Source: Kordia periserrulae (GTDB lineage: Bacteria; Bacteroidota; Bacteroidia; Flavobacteriales; Flavobacteriaceae). From it: DNA of 64,000 bases. The position numbers were made by a program, and so were the translations under genes. Numbering within the stretch: the first letter of the stretch is position 1; each line of letters begins with the position of its first letter. Positions 55,299-64,000 of this stretch are shown here, in pieces. The stretch spans positions 581,662 to 645,661 of the forward strand of contig NZ_QBKT01000002.1 in assembly GCF_003054265.1 (NCBI RefSeq), in the 5' to 3' direction. The notes beneath the pieces were generated by a model, which was not told where the DNA came from, ran no database searches, and was given only the letters and a program-made list of their open reading frames with translations.

Positions 55299-58200
55299 AT
55301 GCAGATTAAAAAGGCCAATGTTCAGCATATTAGTGAGTTAAATGAACTTCAAAAAGGAATTTTATTTGATTCTCTAAAGCACGAAGATTTTAGTTTATAC
55401 AATACGCAAATAGTATTAGAAATACATGGAGAACTACATACTGATGTATTGCAAAATGCACTATACGAAACACAGAAACACAACGACGTATTAAGATCAG
55501 TTTTTGATTGGGAAAAAACAAGTAAACCATTGCAAATTATATTAAAAGAGCTTGCAATGGATTATAAAGTTGTTAGCATTTCAGAAAATACGGAGGCGCA
55601 GATTGACAATTTCTTAAATCAAGAGCGAAAACTAGGATTCAACCTGAACGAAGGTTGTCCAGTTAGAGTACGACTTTTGAAAAAAACGACTGCTCAATAT
55701 TTATTGGTAATCACGCATCATACAATTTTATATGATGGTTGGAGCAATGCTATTTTCTTAAAAGATATATTTTCTACGTACCACAAACTCCAAAAAGGAG
55801 AAGGAAACTACAAAAACGTTTCAAAAGTACAGTACAAAGCATATCTCAATCAATTGCAAAACCAGCCTGTAAAGAACTCAGCTGAATTTTGGAAAACATA
55901 CTTAGAAGAATACACGCCAGGCATATTATCAAAAGTAACTGCCGAAAATGATACCAATGGAACGGCTAGAGAAAAACAAATACTACCAATTGAGCAACTG
56001 ACCGATTTTTGTAAAAAGGAAAGCATCACAAAAGCTTCGTTGATATATGTAGCGTATGGTTTATTGCTTCAAAAATATGCAGATTCGGATGATGTAATGT
56101 ATGGTACGCCAGTATCTACCAGAAACCCATTGCTTCAAGGAGCTGACGAAATCATGGGGAATTTTGTTAATACGCTTCCACTTAGATTTCGTAGCACAGC
56201 TGACGAACGTCTTATCGATATCATTAAAAGAACCGATAAAGAATTACTGACTAGAAATGAACACAACAATTCTTCGCTAAATCAGGTAAAAACGTTTGTG
56301 CAATCGAGTAAAGAAAATGAGCTATTTAATACCATACTTGCCATTGAAAACTATCCAGTAGATAACAATGCTATCAACATAAATAAGGAGTTTACACTTC
56401 AATTGTATGCTACGTATGAAAGTGTTGAAGCGCCATTGCTGGTACAAGTATTTTTCAATACTTCTTTAGAAATTACTGTTCAATACGCAACCAATTATTT
56501 TTCTAAAAAATACATTCAACGGTTACTCAACCACTTTAAAAATTGTATCCATCAGCTACTTTCCAATCCATCACTAAAAAAGAAAAACCTTCATATTCTT
56601 GACACCGATGAACGGGAAGAACTATTGCTCAATAGTAACGGTCCAAAAATTGACTATTCAGGAAAAACCATCTTAGACAAATTCGATGAAATTGTCAAAC
56701 AGCACGGTTCTAGAAAAGCAGTTAGTTTTGAAGGAATAGAACTGAGCTATCAAGAGCTTGATGAAAAATCAACGCAATTAGCCAAAAAAATACGATTGGA
56801 GAATGCGTTTAGTGAAGATAAATTAATTCCTATTTGCTTACAACGATCGGAAAAAATGATTCTTGCCATTCTTTCGGTTCTCAAAGCAGGCTGTGCGTAT
56901 GTTCCTATGGATCCTACCTATCCTGTAGAAAGAAAAAAATACATACTTCAAGATACTGATGCAAAAATCGTCATAACGACTTCGGAGTATGAACGTGAAT
57001 TTGCAGATTACGGATACAATAGTATCGTCTTAGATGCGGAAAATGACGAATCGCTACCAAATACTACTGCATACAACTTGCCAAAAGTGACTGGCAATGA
57101 TACTATTTATGTAATCTACACGTCTGGAACCACAGGAAAACCAAAAGGAGTTATCAACACACATCAAGGGTTGAACAATAAAATGATGTGGATGCTCGAT
57201 TATTTAGCAGTCAATGCGCAAGATGTAGTATTGCAAAAAACAACCTACTGTTTTGATGTTTCTTTTTGGGAATTCTTTCTACCATTATTAGCTGGTGGAA
57301 CGCTAGTATTGGCAAAGCCAGAAGGCGAAAAAGACAGTGAATATTTAGCGAATATAATCAACGAAAAAGAAATTACAATCACTCATTTTGTACCTTCCAT
57401 GCTCAATGCTTTCTTATTAAGTGATGCAATTGGGAACATCCAAAAGCTACGCGCAGTAGTATGTAGTGGAGAAGCGTTAAAACTAGCGACGGTACAACAC
57501 TTTAAAAAAATATTGCCTAAAGTTGAACTACATAATTTATACGGTCCTACAGAAGCTGGAATTGAAGTAACTACTCAAAATTTAACAAATTACAACAGCA
57601 ATATTGTTCCTATAGGAAAACCTGTCGCTAATACACAAATGTATATCGTAGATCGGGAACAGAAATTACAACCAATTGGTAGTACGGGCGATTTGCTTAT
57701 AGGAGGAATTCAAGTAGCGGAAGGTTATCGAAACCTGGCACAACTGACACAAGAAAAATTTCAAAAAGATCCGTTCAAAAAAGAAAATAGAATCTACAAA
57801 ACAGGCGACAAAGCCAGATGGTTGCCTGATGGAACTATTGAATTTTTAGGAAGAGCTGATTCGCAAATTAAACTGCGAGGATATCGTATAGAAATTGGAG
57901 AAATAGAAAGCATTCTTGAGAAAATTCCAGAATTATATCAAAGTGCCGTACAACTACAAGACATCTACGGAAATCAACATTTGGTATGTTATTATGTATT
58001 ACAGAAAGATGTTACAATAGAAGAAGAGAGCATTCAAGAAAAATTAAGAGCATATCTTCCAGCGTACATGATTCCTAGGTTTTACAAGCAGTTAGAGGAG
58101 TTTCCAGTTACGTCTAATGGAAAATTAGATCGAAAAAAACTGCCACAAATTACCATTGAAACGGTTGATAGCATTGTACTGCCTGAAACAGCAGAGGAAG

Positions 58201-61200
58201 AAAAAATGTTGGCTATTTGGACTTCTCTATTAGGCGTAGCATCGATAAGTGTGACGGAAAGCTTTTTTGTATTAGGAGGCGATTCCATCAAGGCGATTCA
58301 ACTAATGAGTCGTTGTAAAAATGCGGGATTACACTTTAAAATCAAAGATATATTCAACTATCCAAGCATCCGCAGTTTATGCAAAAATTTGCTCACAGAA
58401 ACAACCACTGTATCCGAATCTGGAAAACTACAAGGAACTATAGAATTGCTAAGTATTCAACAAGAATTTTTAAACAGCAATCCTCATACGCCTGAACATT
58501 ACAACCAATCAGCCTTCGTAAGTCTCTCTAAAAAATTCACTTCCGATCAACTAAAAAATGCGGTTCAACAATTGATGGAGCATCACGATATGCTTCGAGC
58601 ACTTTTTGTGAAAAATGATGATGAATATACGGCGTATTACGGACCGTTAAAACATAACTTTTTCTATACCGAACACAAGGGAAGATCATCGCTGGAATCA
58701 ATTTGTATGAAGTTTGAAGCTTCACTAAAATTAGAAGAATCTCTTTGCAAATTTGTACACATACTTGATGAAGAAGCTGAAGAAAACAAACTGTTCATAG
58801 TAGCACATCATTTAGTAATAGATGGTATTTCATGGAGAATATTACTAGAAGATTTAGAAAATATTTTGTTGCATGAAACTCAAGGCGAGTCATTTACCTT
58901 ACCTCAAAAACAAACCTCTTTCAGACAATGGGCGAGCAAACTAAAACAACACAGTGAAAAAATATTGCATAGTAGCGAACAATCATACTGGCTAAAACTT
59001 CACGAGCAATTTCAACTTGAAAATACTGATAAAGAGACCATTCCTACGGTCAAATTTGGCGAACTGCAAGAATATCGTTTACAACTAAATGCTACGGAAA
59101 CTTCAGCATTGCTACAAAACATTCACACAACGTTCGGCACTAATATTAACGATGTATTACTAAGTGCTTTGGTCGTAGCGATGAATGCAGGGTTCAATCT
59201 AGCGCATTTTTACATTGCATTAGAAGGACACGGACGCGAAGATGTATTCTCTGATGTAGATATTAGCAGAACTATTGGATGGTTTACAAGTATATATCCT
59301 GTGCGATTGCAGCATCATGCAGATGTAAAGGAACTACTGATAGAAACCAAAGATACACTCCGAGATATTCCAAACAAAGGGATTGGTTACGGATTGCTCA
59401 GTACACTATGTGAAGATGCACAAATACGAGAAAAATTAGCTTCCATAAAACCAACGATACTGTTCAACTATCTTGGAAGTTTTGATGAAATTGTAAAAAA
59501 AGAAAGTCTTTTTGGTTATGAGATGGACACTAGACAACTAGATGTTTCTCCCAACAATAAAGTAGCACACAACCTTGCCATAAACAGTATGGTAGTAAAT
59601 AACATGCTCGATATTAGTATCACTTACAATCCAGCATGCTATACAAGTGCAGAAATACAACGCTTTGCCAATACCTATCATCAAGCAATAACACAAATAA
59701 CAACACTTTGTAATGCGCCTGAAACTTCTGTAGAGTCATCACGTTCTGATTATGGATTACCTGCAACGGTTAAAAACAAAGAATTAAACGCCTTTAAAAA
59801 CAAACGGCAAGCACAATATGGAAAAATAGAAACTATCTATCCGTTAAGTGCGCTTCAAGAAGGAATACTATTTCATTCCTTATTTGATGAGTCCACTACG
59901 GCGTATGTGAGTGAGTTTTCATTTGATATCACAGACGGATTTGACAAGACTATTTTTGAAAAAAGCTGGAATCATCTTGCAAAACAGCATGAAATACTAC
60001 GAGCAGGAATATATGCCAATGACTTAGCTGTTCCGGTACAATGTATCTACGAGCGAGTTGTATTGAATTTGATAGAATTAGATTGTAGAGAACTCAGCGA
60101 GTCAGAAGTGTCTTCAAAACTATCACAAATAGGACAAGAAGGAATCCAACTAGAAACACCGCCGTTATTCAAAATTACACTCGTTCGCATATCTGATACT
60201 ATAATGCGTGTTGTAGTACACTATCATCACATTCTGTGGGATGGATGGTCGCTATCTATATTAATGAATCAATTCTTAAAAGTCTACAACAATCTGTATA
60301 CTACACACACACTTCCTGTAATAAAGGGAAGTCGTTATCGCTCTCATGTAGAACAAATCAAGAAATATCAAAAATACAATACCTCAAAATATTGGAAAGA
60401 GTACCTAAAAAACAGTACGGAAGAAACCTATATACCTTTCATAAAAAAACCACTAAAAAGGAATAAAATAGTAGCCAATACAACACGAAAATTTAGTCTT
60501 GGCGAAGAAATTACAAAGCTGATTTTAAAATACTCTAAGGAAAATGAAGTAACCGTAAATACAATCATTCAAGGCTGTTGGGGATACATGCTACACAAAT
60601 ATACAGGTCAAGAATATGCAACTTTTGGAGCAATAACTTCTGGAAGAAATACTTCAATAAACAATATGGAATCAGCGGTTGGACTATACATAAACACGCT
60701 GCCAGTTGTAGTTGATTGTACAGGAGAATTATCCATATCTGATTGGCTTTCAAAACTACAACAAGAACACGCTTTCACAAGAGAAGAATATGGATATGAC
60801 TCGTTGGTTAGAATCAATGAATACCTAAACAAAAGTGAATCTCTTTTCGACAGTTTGCTTGTCTTTGAAAATTACCCAGTTGATACATCTGTACTGAATG
60901 ACAGCAATTTAAAAATACAAAATCTCCAAAGTAACGAATATACAAACTACGCTCTAACACTCGAAGTCATCATCCAAGAGAACGATATAGCTTTCAATCT
61001 AAACTATCATGATGAATTACTAGACCATCATACGGTTTCCATGATAGAAAAACACATATTGCAAGTATTAAACTCACTACACGATAAAAAAACAACTACG
61101 ATTTCGGATGTTGAACTTCTTGCTTATGAAGAAAAACAGGAAATCCTCAAATATAGCACCGGCGCTACAGTCGATTACGGAGATGCCACGCTCTTAGATA

Positions 61201-64000
61201 TGTTTAGGGAGATGGTAGCTAAAAAAGGAACTAGTACTGCTTTGCATTACGAAGGAGAGACGATGAGTTACAAAGAACTAGACAGTCTTTCAGATGATTT
61301 GGCAGGTTACCTTATAGAAAAAGGGATATTGGGAGAAGACAAACTTGTTCCCATCAGTTTAGACCGTGGCTTTACGATGGTTGTTGGGATTCTAGGGATT
61401 CTAAAAAGCGGCGGCGCTTACGTACCGATTGATCCTTTATATCCAGCCTCTAGAAAGCGTTACATTCTAGAAGATATCAATGCAAAAACGATTCTGACCT
61501 CTAGTGATTACCAGCAAGAATATCACGACTTAGGCTATGATGCTTTCCCTGTTGACAGACAAGAAAACTATCAGACCAATGATAAAATTGCACTTCCAAA
61601 AGTAACTCTAGAAGATACGATTTACGTACTATACACCTCAGGAAGCACGGGCGTTCCCAAAGGCGTTATCAATACACATGAAGGACTCTACAACCGTCTT
61701 TTATGGATGCGCGATTACTTATCTTTAGATGAAAACGATGTTGTACTACAAAAAACAACATTCTGTTTTGATGTTTCCTTTTGGGAATTAATCCTTCCCT
61801 TAGTTATCGGAGGCGAAATGGTGCTTGCTCGTACTGGCGGAGAAAAGGACAGCGAATACCTATCCAAAGTAATTGAAAAGCAAGGCATTACACTAGTGCA
61901 TTTTGTACCTTCGATGCTATCAGCTTTTCTATTAGATGTAGAGAGTTCGTTCCCAAGTCTTACTAATGTTGTTTGTAGTGGAGAAGCCTTGCCTGAATCG
62001 GTAGTCTCATCATTTAGCTCAAAAATGGGTACTACACAATTATACAATCTCTACGGACCAACGGAAGCTGCTATTGATGTAACGGCAATCAACCTGAGCA
62101 CTTACAAAGGCAGTGGCGTTCCCATAGGAAAACCTGTGAGTAACACACAAATCTATATCCTAGGAGAAAACAATGTTCTTCAACCCATTGGCGTGAAAGG
62201 CGAGTTATGTATTGGCGGAGTACAAGTAAGTAAAGGTTACTTACACAACGAGGCATTAACCGATGAAAAATACACCAACAATCCGTATGGAGCAGGAAAA
62301 CTCTACCGCACGGGCGATGTAGCCCGTTGGGATGCAAATGGAAACATAGAATACCTAGGCAGAGAAGACAGTCAGATAAAACTCCGCGGTTATCGTATAG
62401 AACTTGGAGAAATTACGCGTGTGGTGGAAAACTACGATGGTATCTCACAGGCAGTGGTTATCAAAGGCGAAATAGGTCAAAGCGAACAGCTGTTATGTTA
62501 TTATACAGGAGATACAGAAAATCAGATAGATGAAAACAACCTCAAGGCGTATCTCTCCGCTCAACTACCAAGTTACATGGTGCCTAGCCATTACCAAGCG
62601 CTGTTAGAATTTCCACTGACTAGCAATGGTAAATTAGATAAAAAACAGCTTCCTGCCATTCATATCACACATCAAGCAGGAGAGCAAGCGGCACAGACCA
62701 AGGATGAAAAGGCAATGGTTGCTATCTGGGAAGGCTTATTGGGAATATGTCCTATCGGTATAGAAACGAGTTTCTTTGAATTGGGCGGTGATTCCATCAA
62801 GGCAATTCAACTGATGAGTCGCAGCAAACAACAAGGCTATCACTTTAAAGTAAAAGACGTTTTCAAACACCCAACAGTCAAAGGCTTGCTATCGGTATGT
62901 GGCGCATCAGAGACGGTTTTAATAGAGACAGGACTGTTAGAAGGCGATTTTGAGTTACTACCGATTCAACATCGATTTATAGAAGCCAATCACCCAGCGC
63001 CGCATCACTACAATCAATCGGTACTGCTGAGTATTCCAAAAGATTTATCAAGTGAAACTCTCCAACGCAGCCTCTCCAAACTGATAGACCATCACGATAT
63101 CCTACGCAGTATATACAAAGACGGACAAGGTTTCTATCAGCCAGAGATGGATAACTACTATAAGGAAGAAATCGCAGCTGATGAAAAAGCACTAACAGCG
63201 CTATGTCAAACATATCAAGAAAGCTTTGATTTAAGCACTGGACCGCTCATTTATTTTGTAAAGATTACCTATGCACAAGATACCAAGAAAGACCGCTTAT
63301 TTATCGTAGCGCATCACTTGGTGATTGACGGTGTTTCATGGCGTATTGTTTTGGAAGATTTAGAACAACTACTATCGCATCAAAATTACCAGCTACCGGC
63401 AAAGCAGAGTTCACTTCGTCAGTGGTCAAATGGTTTATCAGCCTATGCAAGCTCTTTATCAGAAAGCCAGCAAGACTACTGGCAAGAAATCAGTAAAGAG
63501 TACAGTATTTTTAAAGATCCGCAGACACTATCAGGTACACTAGAAACTCATAGTAACAACTTACATCAAGAACTCACCAAAAGTCTATCTCAAGAGATTC
63601 ATGGGATATATGGCACAGAATTACAAGATGTCCTGCTGGGTTGTCTCTCAAAAGTATTAGGAAATCAGTATGATAGCTCAAAGATATATATCGATATTGA
63701 AGGTCACGGACGAGAAGAAATCATATCAGGATTAGATATCAGTCGTACCGTAGGCTGGTTTACCAGTCTCTATCCATTAAAATTAGAAGTGTCAGAAACC
63801 ATCGGCGTTCAACTTCGAGACACCAAAGACATGCTACGCGAAGTACCCGATGGCGGACTTGGCTACGGTGCTTTACGCTATTTAAGTGATACTCCAGAAG
63901 CCTACACCTATAGCAAGGGCGGAATTCTGTTTAACTACTTAGGCGACTTTGATGGTACAGTATCAGAAGAAGGTTTGGTAGGCTTTGCAGGCGAATCCAC
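55299..64000 (+). CDS. Giant NRPS, C-A-T-E-C-A-T-E..., two serine modules, 3' end outside window
   Basis: Open from the ATG at 55299 to the window edge (2900 codons, no stop). Module 1: condensation HHTILYDG at residue 140, adenylation YTSGTTGKPKG at 607, carrier Ser996 (LGGDSIKAIQ), epimerase HHLVIDGISWR at 1170 with EGHGRED and RTIGWFTSIYPV. Module 2: condensation HHILWDGWS at 1643, preceded by YPLSALQEGILFHSL as in C domains after epimerases; adenylation YTSGSTGVPKG at 2112; carrier Ser2499; epimerase HHLVIDGVSWR at 2672, cut near its end. Specificity residues by eye are DVWHVSLIEK and DVWHVSLIDK, both close to the serine code DVWHLSLIDK. Two D-Ser residues are thus predicted. The two modules are highly similar to each other in A and E domains, suggesting duplication. 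Confidence 0.95.
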   Translation, partial: MQIKKANVQHISELNELQKGILFDSLKHEDFSLYNTQIVLEIHGELHTDVLQNALYETQKHNDVLRSVFDWEKTSKPLQIILKELAMDYKVVSISENTEAQIDNFLNQERKLGFNLNEGCPVRVRLLKKTTAQYLLVITHHTILYDGWSNAIFLKDIFSTYHKLQKGEGNYKNVSKVQYKAYLNQLQNQPVKNSAEFWKTYLEEYTPGILSKVTAENDTNGTAREKQILPIEQLTDFCKKESITKASLIYVAYGLLLQKYADSDDVMYGTPVSTRNPLLQGADEIMGNFVNTLPLRFRSTADERLIDIIKRTDKELLTRNEHNNSSLNQVKTFVQSSKENELFNTILAIENYPVDNNAININKEFTLQLYATYESVEAPLLVQVFFNTSLEITVQYATNYFSKKYIQRLLNHFKNCIHQLLSNPSLKKKNLHILDTDEREELLLNSNGPKIDYSGKTILDKFDEIVKQHGSRKAVSFEGIELSYQELDEKSTQLAKKIRLENAFSEDKLIPICLQRSEKMILAILSVLKAGCAYVPMDPTYPVERKKYILQDTDAKIVITTSEYEREFADYGYNSIVLDAENDESLPNTTAYNLPKVTGNDTIYVIYTSGTTGKPKGVINTHQGLNNKMMWMLDYLAVNAQDVVLQKTTYCFDVSFWEFFLPLLAGGTLVLAKPEGEKDSEYLANIINEKEITITHFVPSMLNAFLLSDAIGNIQKLRAVVCSGEALKLATVQHFKKILPKVELHNLYGPTEAGIEVTTQNLTNYNSNIVPIGKPVANTQMYIVDREQKLQPIGSTGDLLIGGIQVAEGYRNLAQLTQEKFQKDPFKKENRIYKTGDKARWLPDGTIEFLGRADSQIKLRGYRIEIGEIESILEKIPELYQSAVQLQDIYGNQHLVCYYVLQKDVTIEEESIQEKLRAYLPAYMIPRFYKQLEEFPVTSNGKLDRKKLPQITIETVDSIVLPETAEEEKMLAIWTSLLGVASISVTESFFVLGGDSIKAIQLMSRCKNAGLHFKIKDIFNYPSIRSLCKNLLTETTTVSESGKLQGTIELLSIQQEFLNSNPHTPEHYNQSAFVSLSKKFTSDQLKNAVQQLMEHHDMLRALFVKNDDEYTAYYGPLKHNFFYTEHKGRSSLESICMKFEASLKLEESLCKFVHILDEEAEENKLFIVAHHLVIDGISWRILLEDLENILLHETQGESFTLPQKQTSFRQWASKLKQHSEKILHSSEQSYWLKLHEQFQLENTDKETIPTVKFGELQEYRLQLNATETSALLQNIHTTFGTNINDVLLSALVVAMNAGFNLAHFYIALEGHGREDVFSDVDISRTIGWFTSIYPVRLQHHADVKELLIETKDTLRDIPNKGIGYGLLSTLCEDAQIREKLASIKPTILFNYLGSFDEIVKKESLFGYEMDTRQLDVSPNNKVAHNLAINSMVVNNMLDISITYNPACYTSAEIQRFANTYHQAITQITTLCNAPETSVESSRSDYGLPATVKNKELNAFKNKRQAQYGKIETIYPLSALQEGILFHSLFDESTTAYVSEFSFDITDGFDKTIFEKSWNHLAKQHEILRAGIYANDLAVPVQCIYERVVLNLIELDCRELSESEVSSKLSQIGQEGIQLETPPLFKITLVRISDTIMRVVVHYHHILWDGWSLSILMNQFLKVYNNLYTTHTLPVIKGSRYRSHVEQIKKYQKYNTSKYWKEYLKNSTEETYIPFIKKPLKRNKIVANTTRKFSLGEEITKLILKYSKENEVTVNTIIQGCWGYMLHKYTGQEYATFGAITSGRNTSINNMESAVGLYINTLPVVVDCTGELSISDWLSKLQQEHAFTREEYGYDSLVRINEYLNKSESLFDSLLVFENYPVDTSVLNDSNLKIQNLQSNEYTNYALTLEVIIQENDIAFNLNYHDELLDHHTVSMIEKHILQVLNSLHDKKTTTISDVELLAYEEKQEILKYSTGATVDYGDATLLDMFREMVAKKGTSTALHYEGETMSYKELDSLSDDLAGYLIEKGILGEDKLVPISLDRGFTMVVGILGILKSGGAYVPIDPLYPASRKRYILEDINAKTILTSSDYQQEYHDLGYDAFPVDRQENYQTNDKIALPKVTLEDTIYVLYTSGSTGVPKGVINTHEGLYNRLLWMRDYLSLDENDVVLQKTTFCFDVSFWELILPLVIGGEMVLARTGGEKDSEYLSKVIEKQGITLVHFVPSMLSAFLLDVESSFPSLTNVVCSGEALPESVVSSFSSKMGTTQLYNLYGPTEAAIDVTAINLSTYKGSGVPIGKPVSNTQIYILGENNVLQPIGVKGELCIGGVQVSKGYLHNEALTDEKYTNNPYGAGKLYRTGDVARWDANGNIEYLGREDSQIKLRGYRIELGEITRVVENYDGISQAVVIKGEIGQSEQLLCYYTGDTENQIDENNLKAYLSAQLPSYMVPSHYQALLEFPLTSNGKLDKKQLPAIHITHQAGEQAAQTKDEKAMVAIWEGLLGICPIGIETSFFELGGDSIKAIQLMSRSKQQGYHFKVKDVFKHPTVKGLLSVCGASETVLIETGLLEGDFELLPIQHRFIEANHPAPHHYNQSVLLSIPKDLSSETLQRSLSKLIDHHDILRSIYKDGQGFYQPEMDNYYKEEIAADEKALTALCQTYQESFDLSTGPLIYFVKITYAQDTKKDRLFIVAHHLVIDGVSWRIVLEDLEQLLSHQNYQLPAKQSSLRQWSNGLSAYASSLSESQQDYWQEISKEYSIFKDPQTLSGTLETHSNNLHQELTKSLSQEIHGIYGTELQDVLLGCLSKVLGNQYDSSKIYIDIEGHGREEIISGLDISRTVGWFTSLYPLKLEVSETIGVQLRDTKDMLREVPDGGLGYGALRYLSDTPEAYTYSKGGILFNYLGDFDGTVSEEGLVGFAGES

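Noticed and set aside
60236..60466. A separate small gene inside the NRPS2 region
   Set aside because: It is an out-of-frame shadow of the continuous NRPS2 frame, which runs unbroken through a condensation domain here.
55299..64000. A nocardicin-like beta-lactam from Hpg and Ser
   Set aside because: The condensation domains read HHTILYDG and HYHHILWDG; the extra His directly before the HH motif seen in the beta-lactam-forming domain is absent, and both Ser modules carry epimerases.

Overview
The window reads as the chromosome of a marine-type member of the Bacteroidota, most likely a Flavobacteriaceae (Kordia-like is my guess, not proven). Reasons: low G+C, A-rich leaders instead of Shine-Dalgarno sites, an OMP_b-brl_3-type outer-membrane barrel with a carboxypeptidase-regulatory-like N-terminus, a UpxY/NusG-like antiterminator, an IS982-type remnant and MacB-type Bacteroidota exporters. 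All real genes are on the + strand except one two-component pair.

1-23.8 kb: the distal half of an extracellular contractile injection system (eCIS, PVC/Afp/MAC-like). In order: spike C-terminus (cut by the window edge), PAAR tip, gp25, baseplate J, a Pvc12-like baseplate protein, a very long fibre-like protein with four ~180-residue modules, the CIS tape-measure protein, a 1443-residue cargo protein with a C-terminal PD-(D/E)xK-like domain, a tightly linked probable immunity protein, a multi-pass membrane patatin-like protein and the eCIS AAA+ ATPase.

24.1-33.1 kb: yifB/comM followed by a ~7.4 kb islet. The last codons of yifB occur twice, at 25643-25680 and 33024-33061, 37 of 38 bases identical, differing only at synonymous positions and in the stop codon. 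Between the copies lie an IS982 remnant and a compact RiPP operon: outer-membrane barrel, a 62-residue precursor with a GG leader site and four [A/S]-W-x-E repeats, a FxsB/GrrM-like radical SAM/SPASM maturase, a C39-peptidase ABC exporter, and a miniature HlyD-like membrane protein. This islet is the best candidate for an undescribed system: a mobile, Bacteroidota-type cyclophane (triceptide-like) peptide pathway.

33.6-64 kb: a nonribosomal peptide cluster. A UpxY-like antiterminator with a structured leader precedes NRPS1 (TubC docking-C-A-T). NRPS1's specificity residues, read by eye as DIFHYGFVFK, resemble 4-hydroxyphenylglycine (Hpg) codes, and the next genes supply an Hpg pathway: aminotransferase, hydroxymandelate-synthase-like dioxygenase, and a GlcD-type FAD oxidase in place of the usual FMN enzyme. 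A type II thioesterase and a GT7-like glycosyltransferase follow. Then come a divergent sigma54-type two-component system with paired operator-like repeats and a MacAB-TolC-like efflux operon, a flavoprotein, and a giant NRPS2 (C-A-T-E-C-A-T-E..., running off the window) whose two A domains read as serine (DVWHVSLIEK and DVWHVSLIDK). The product probably contains Hpg and two D-configured serines. Two ~67-bp imperfect inverted repeats flank the NRPS1-Hpg-thioesterase block.
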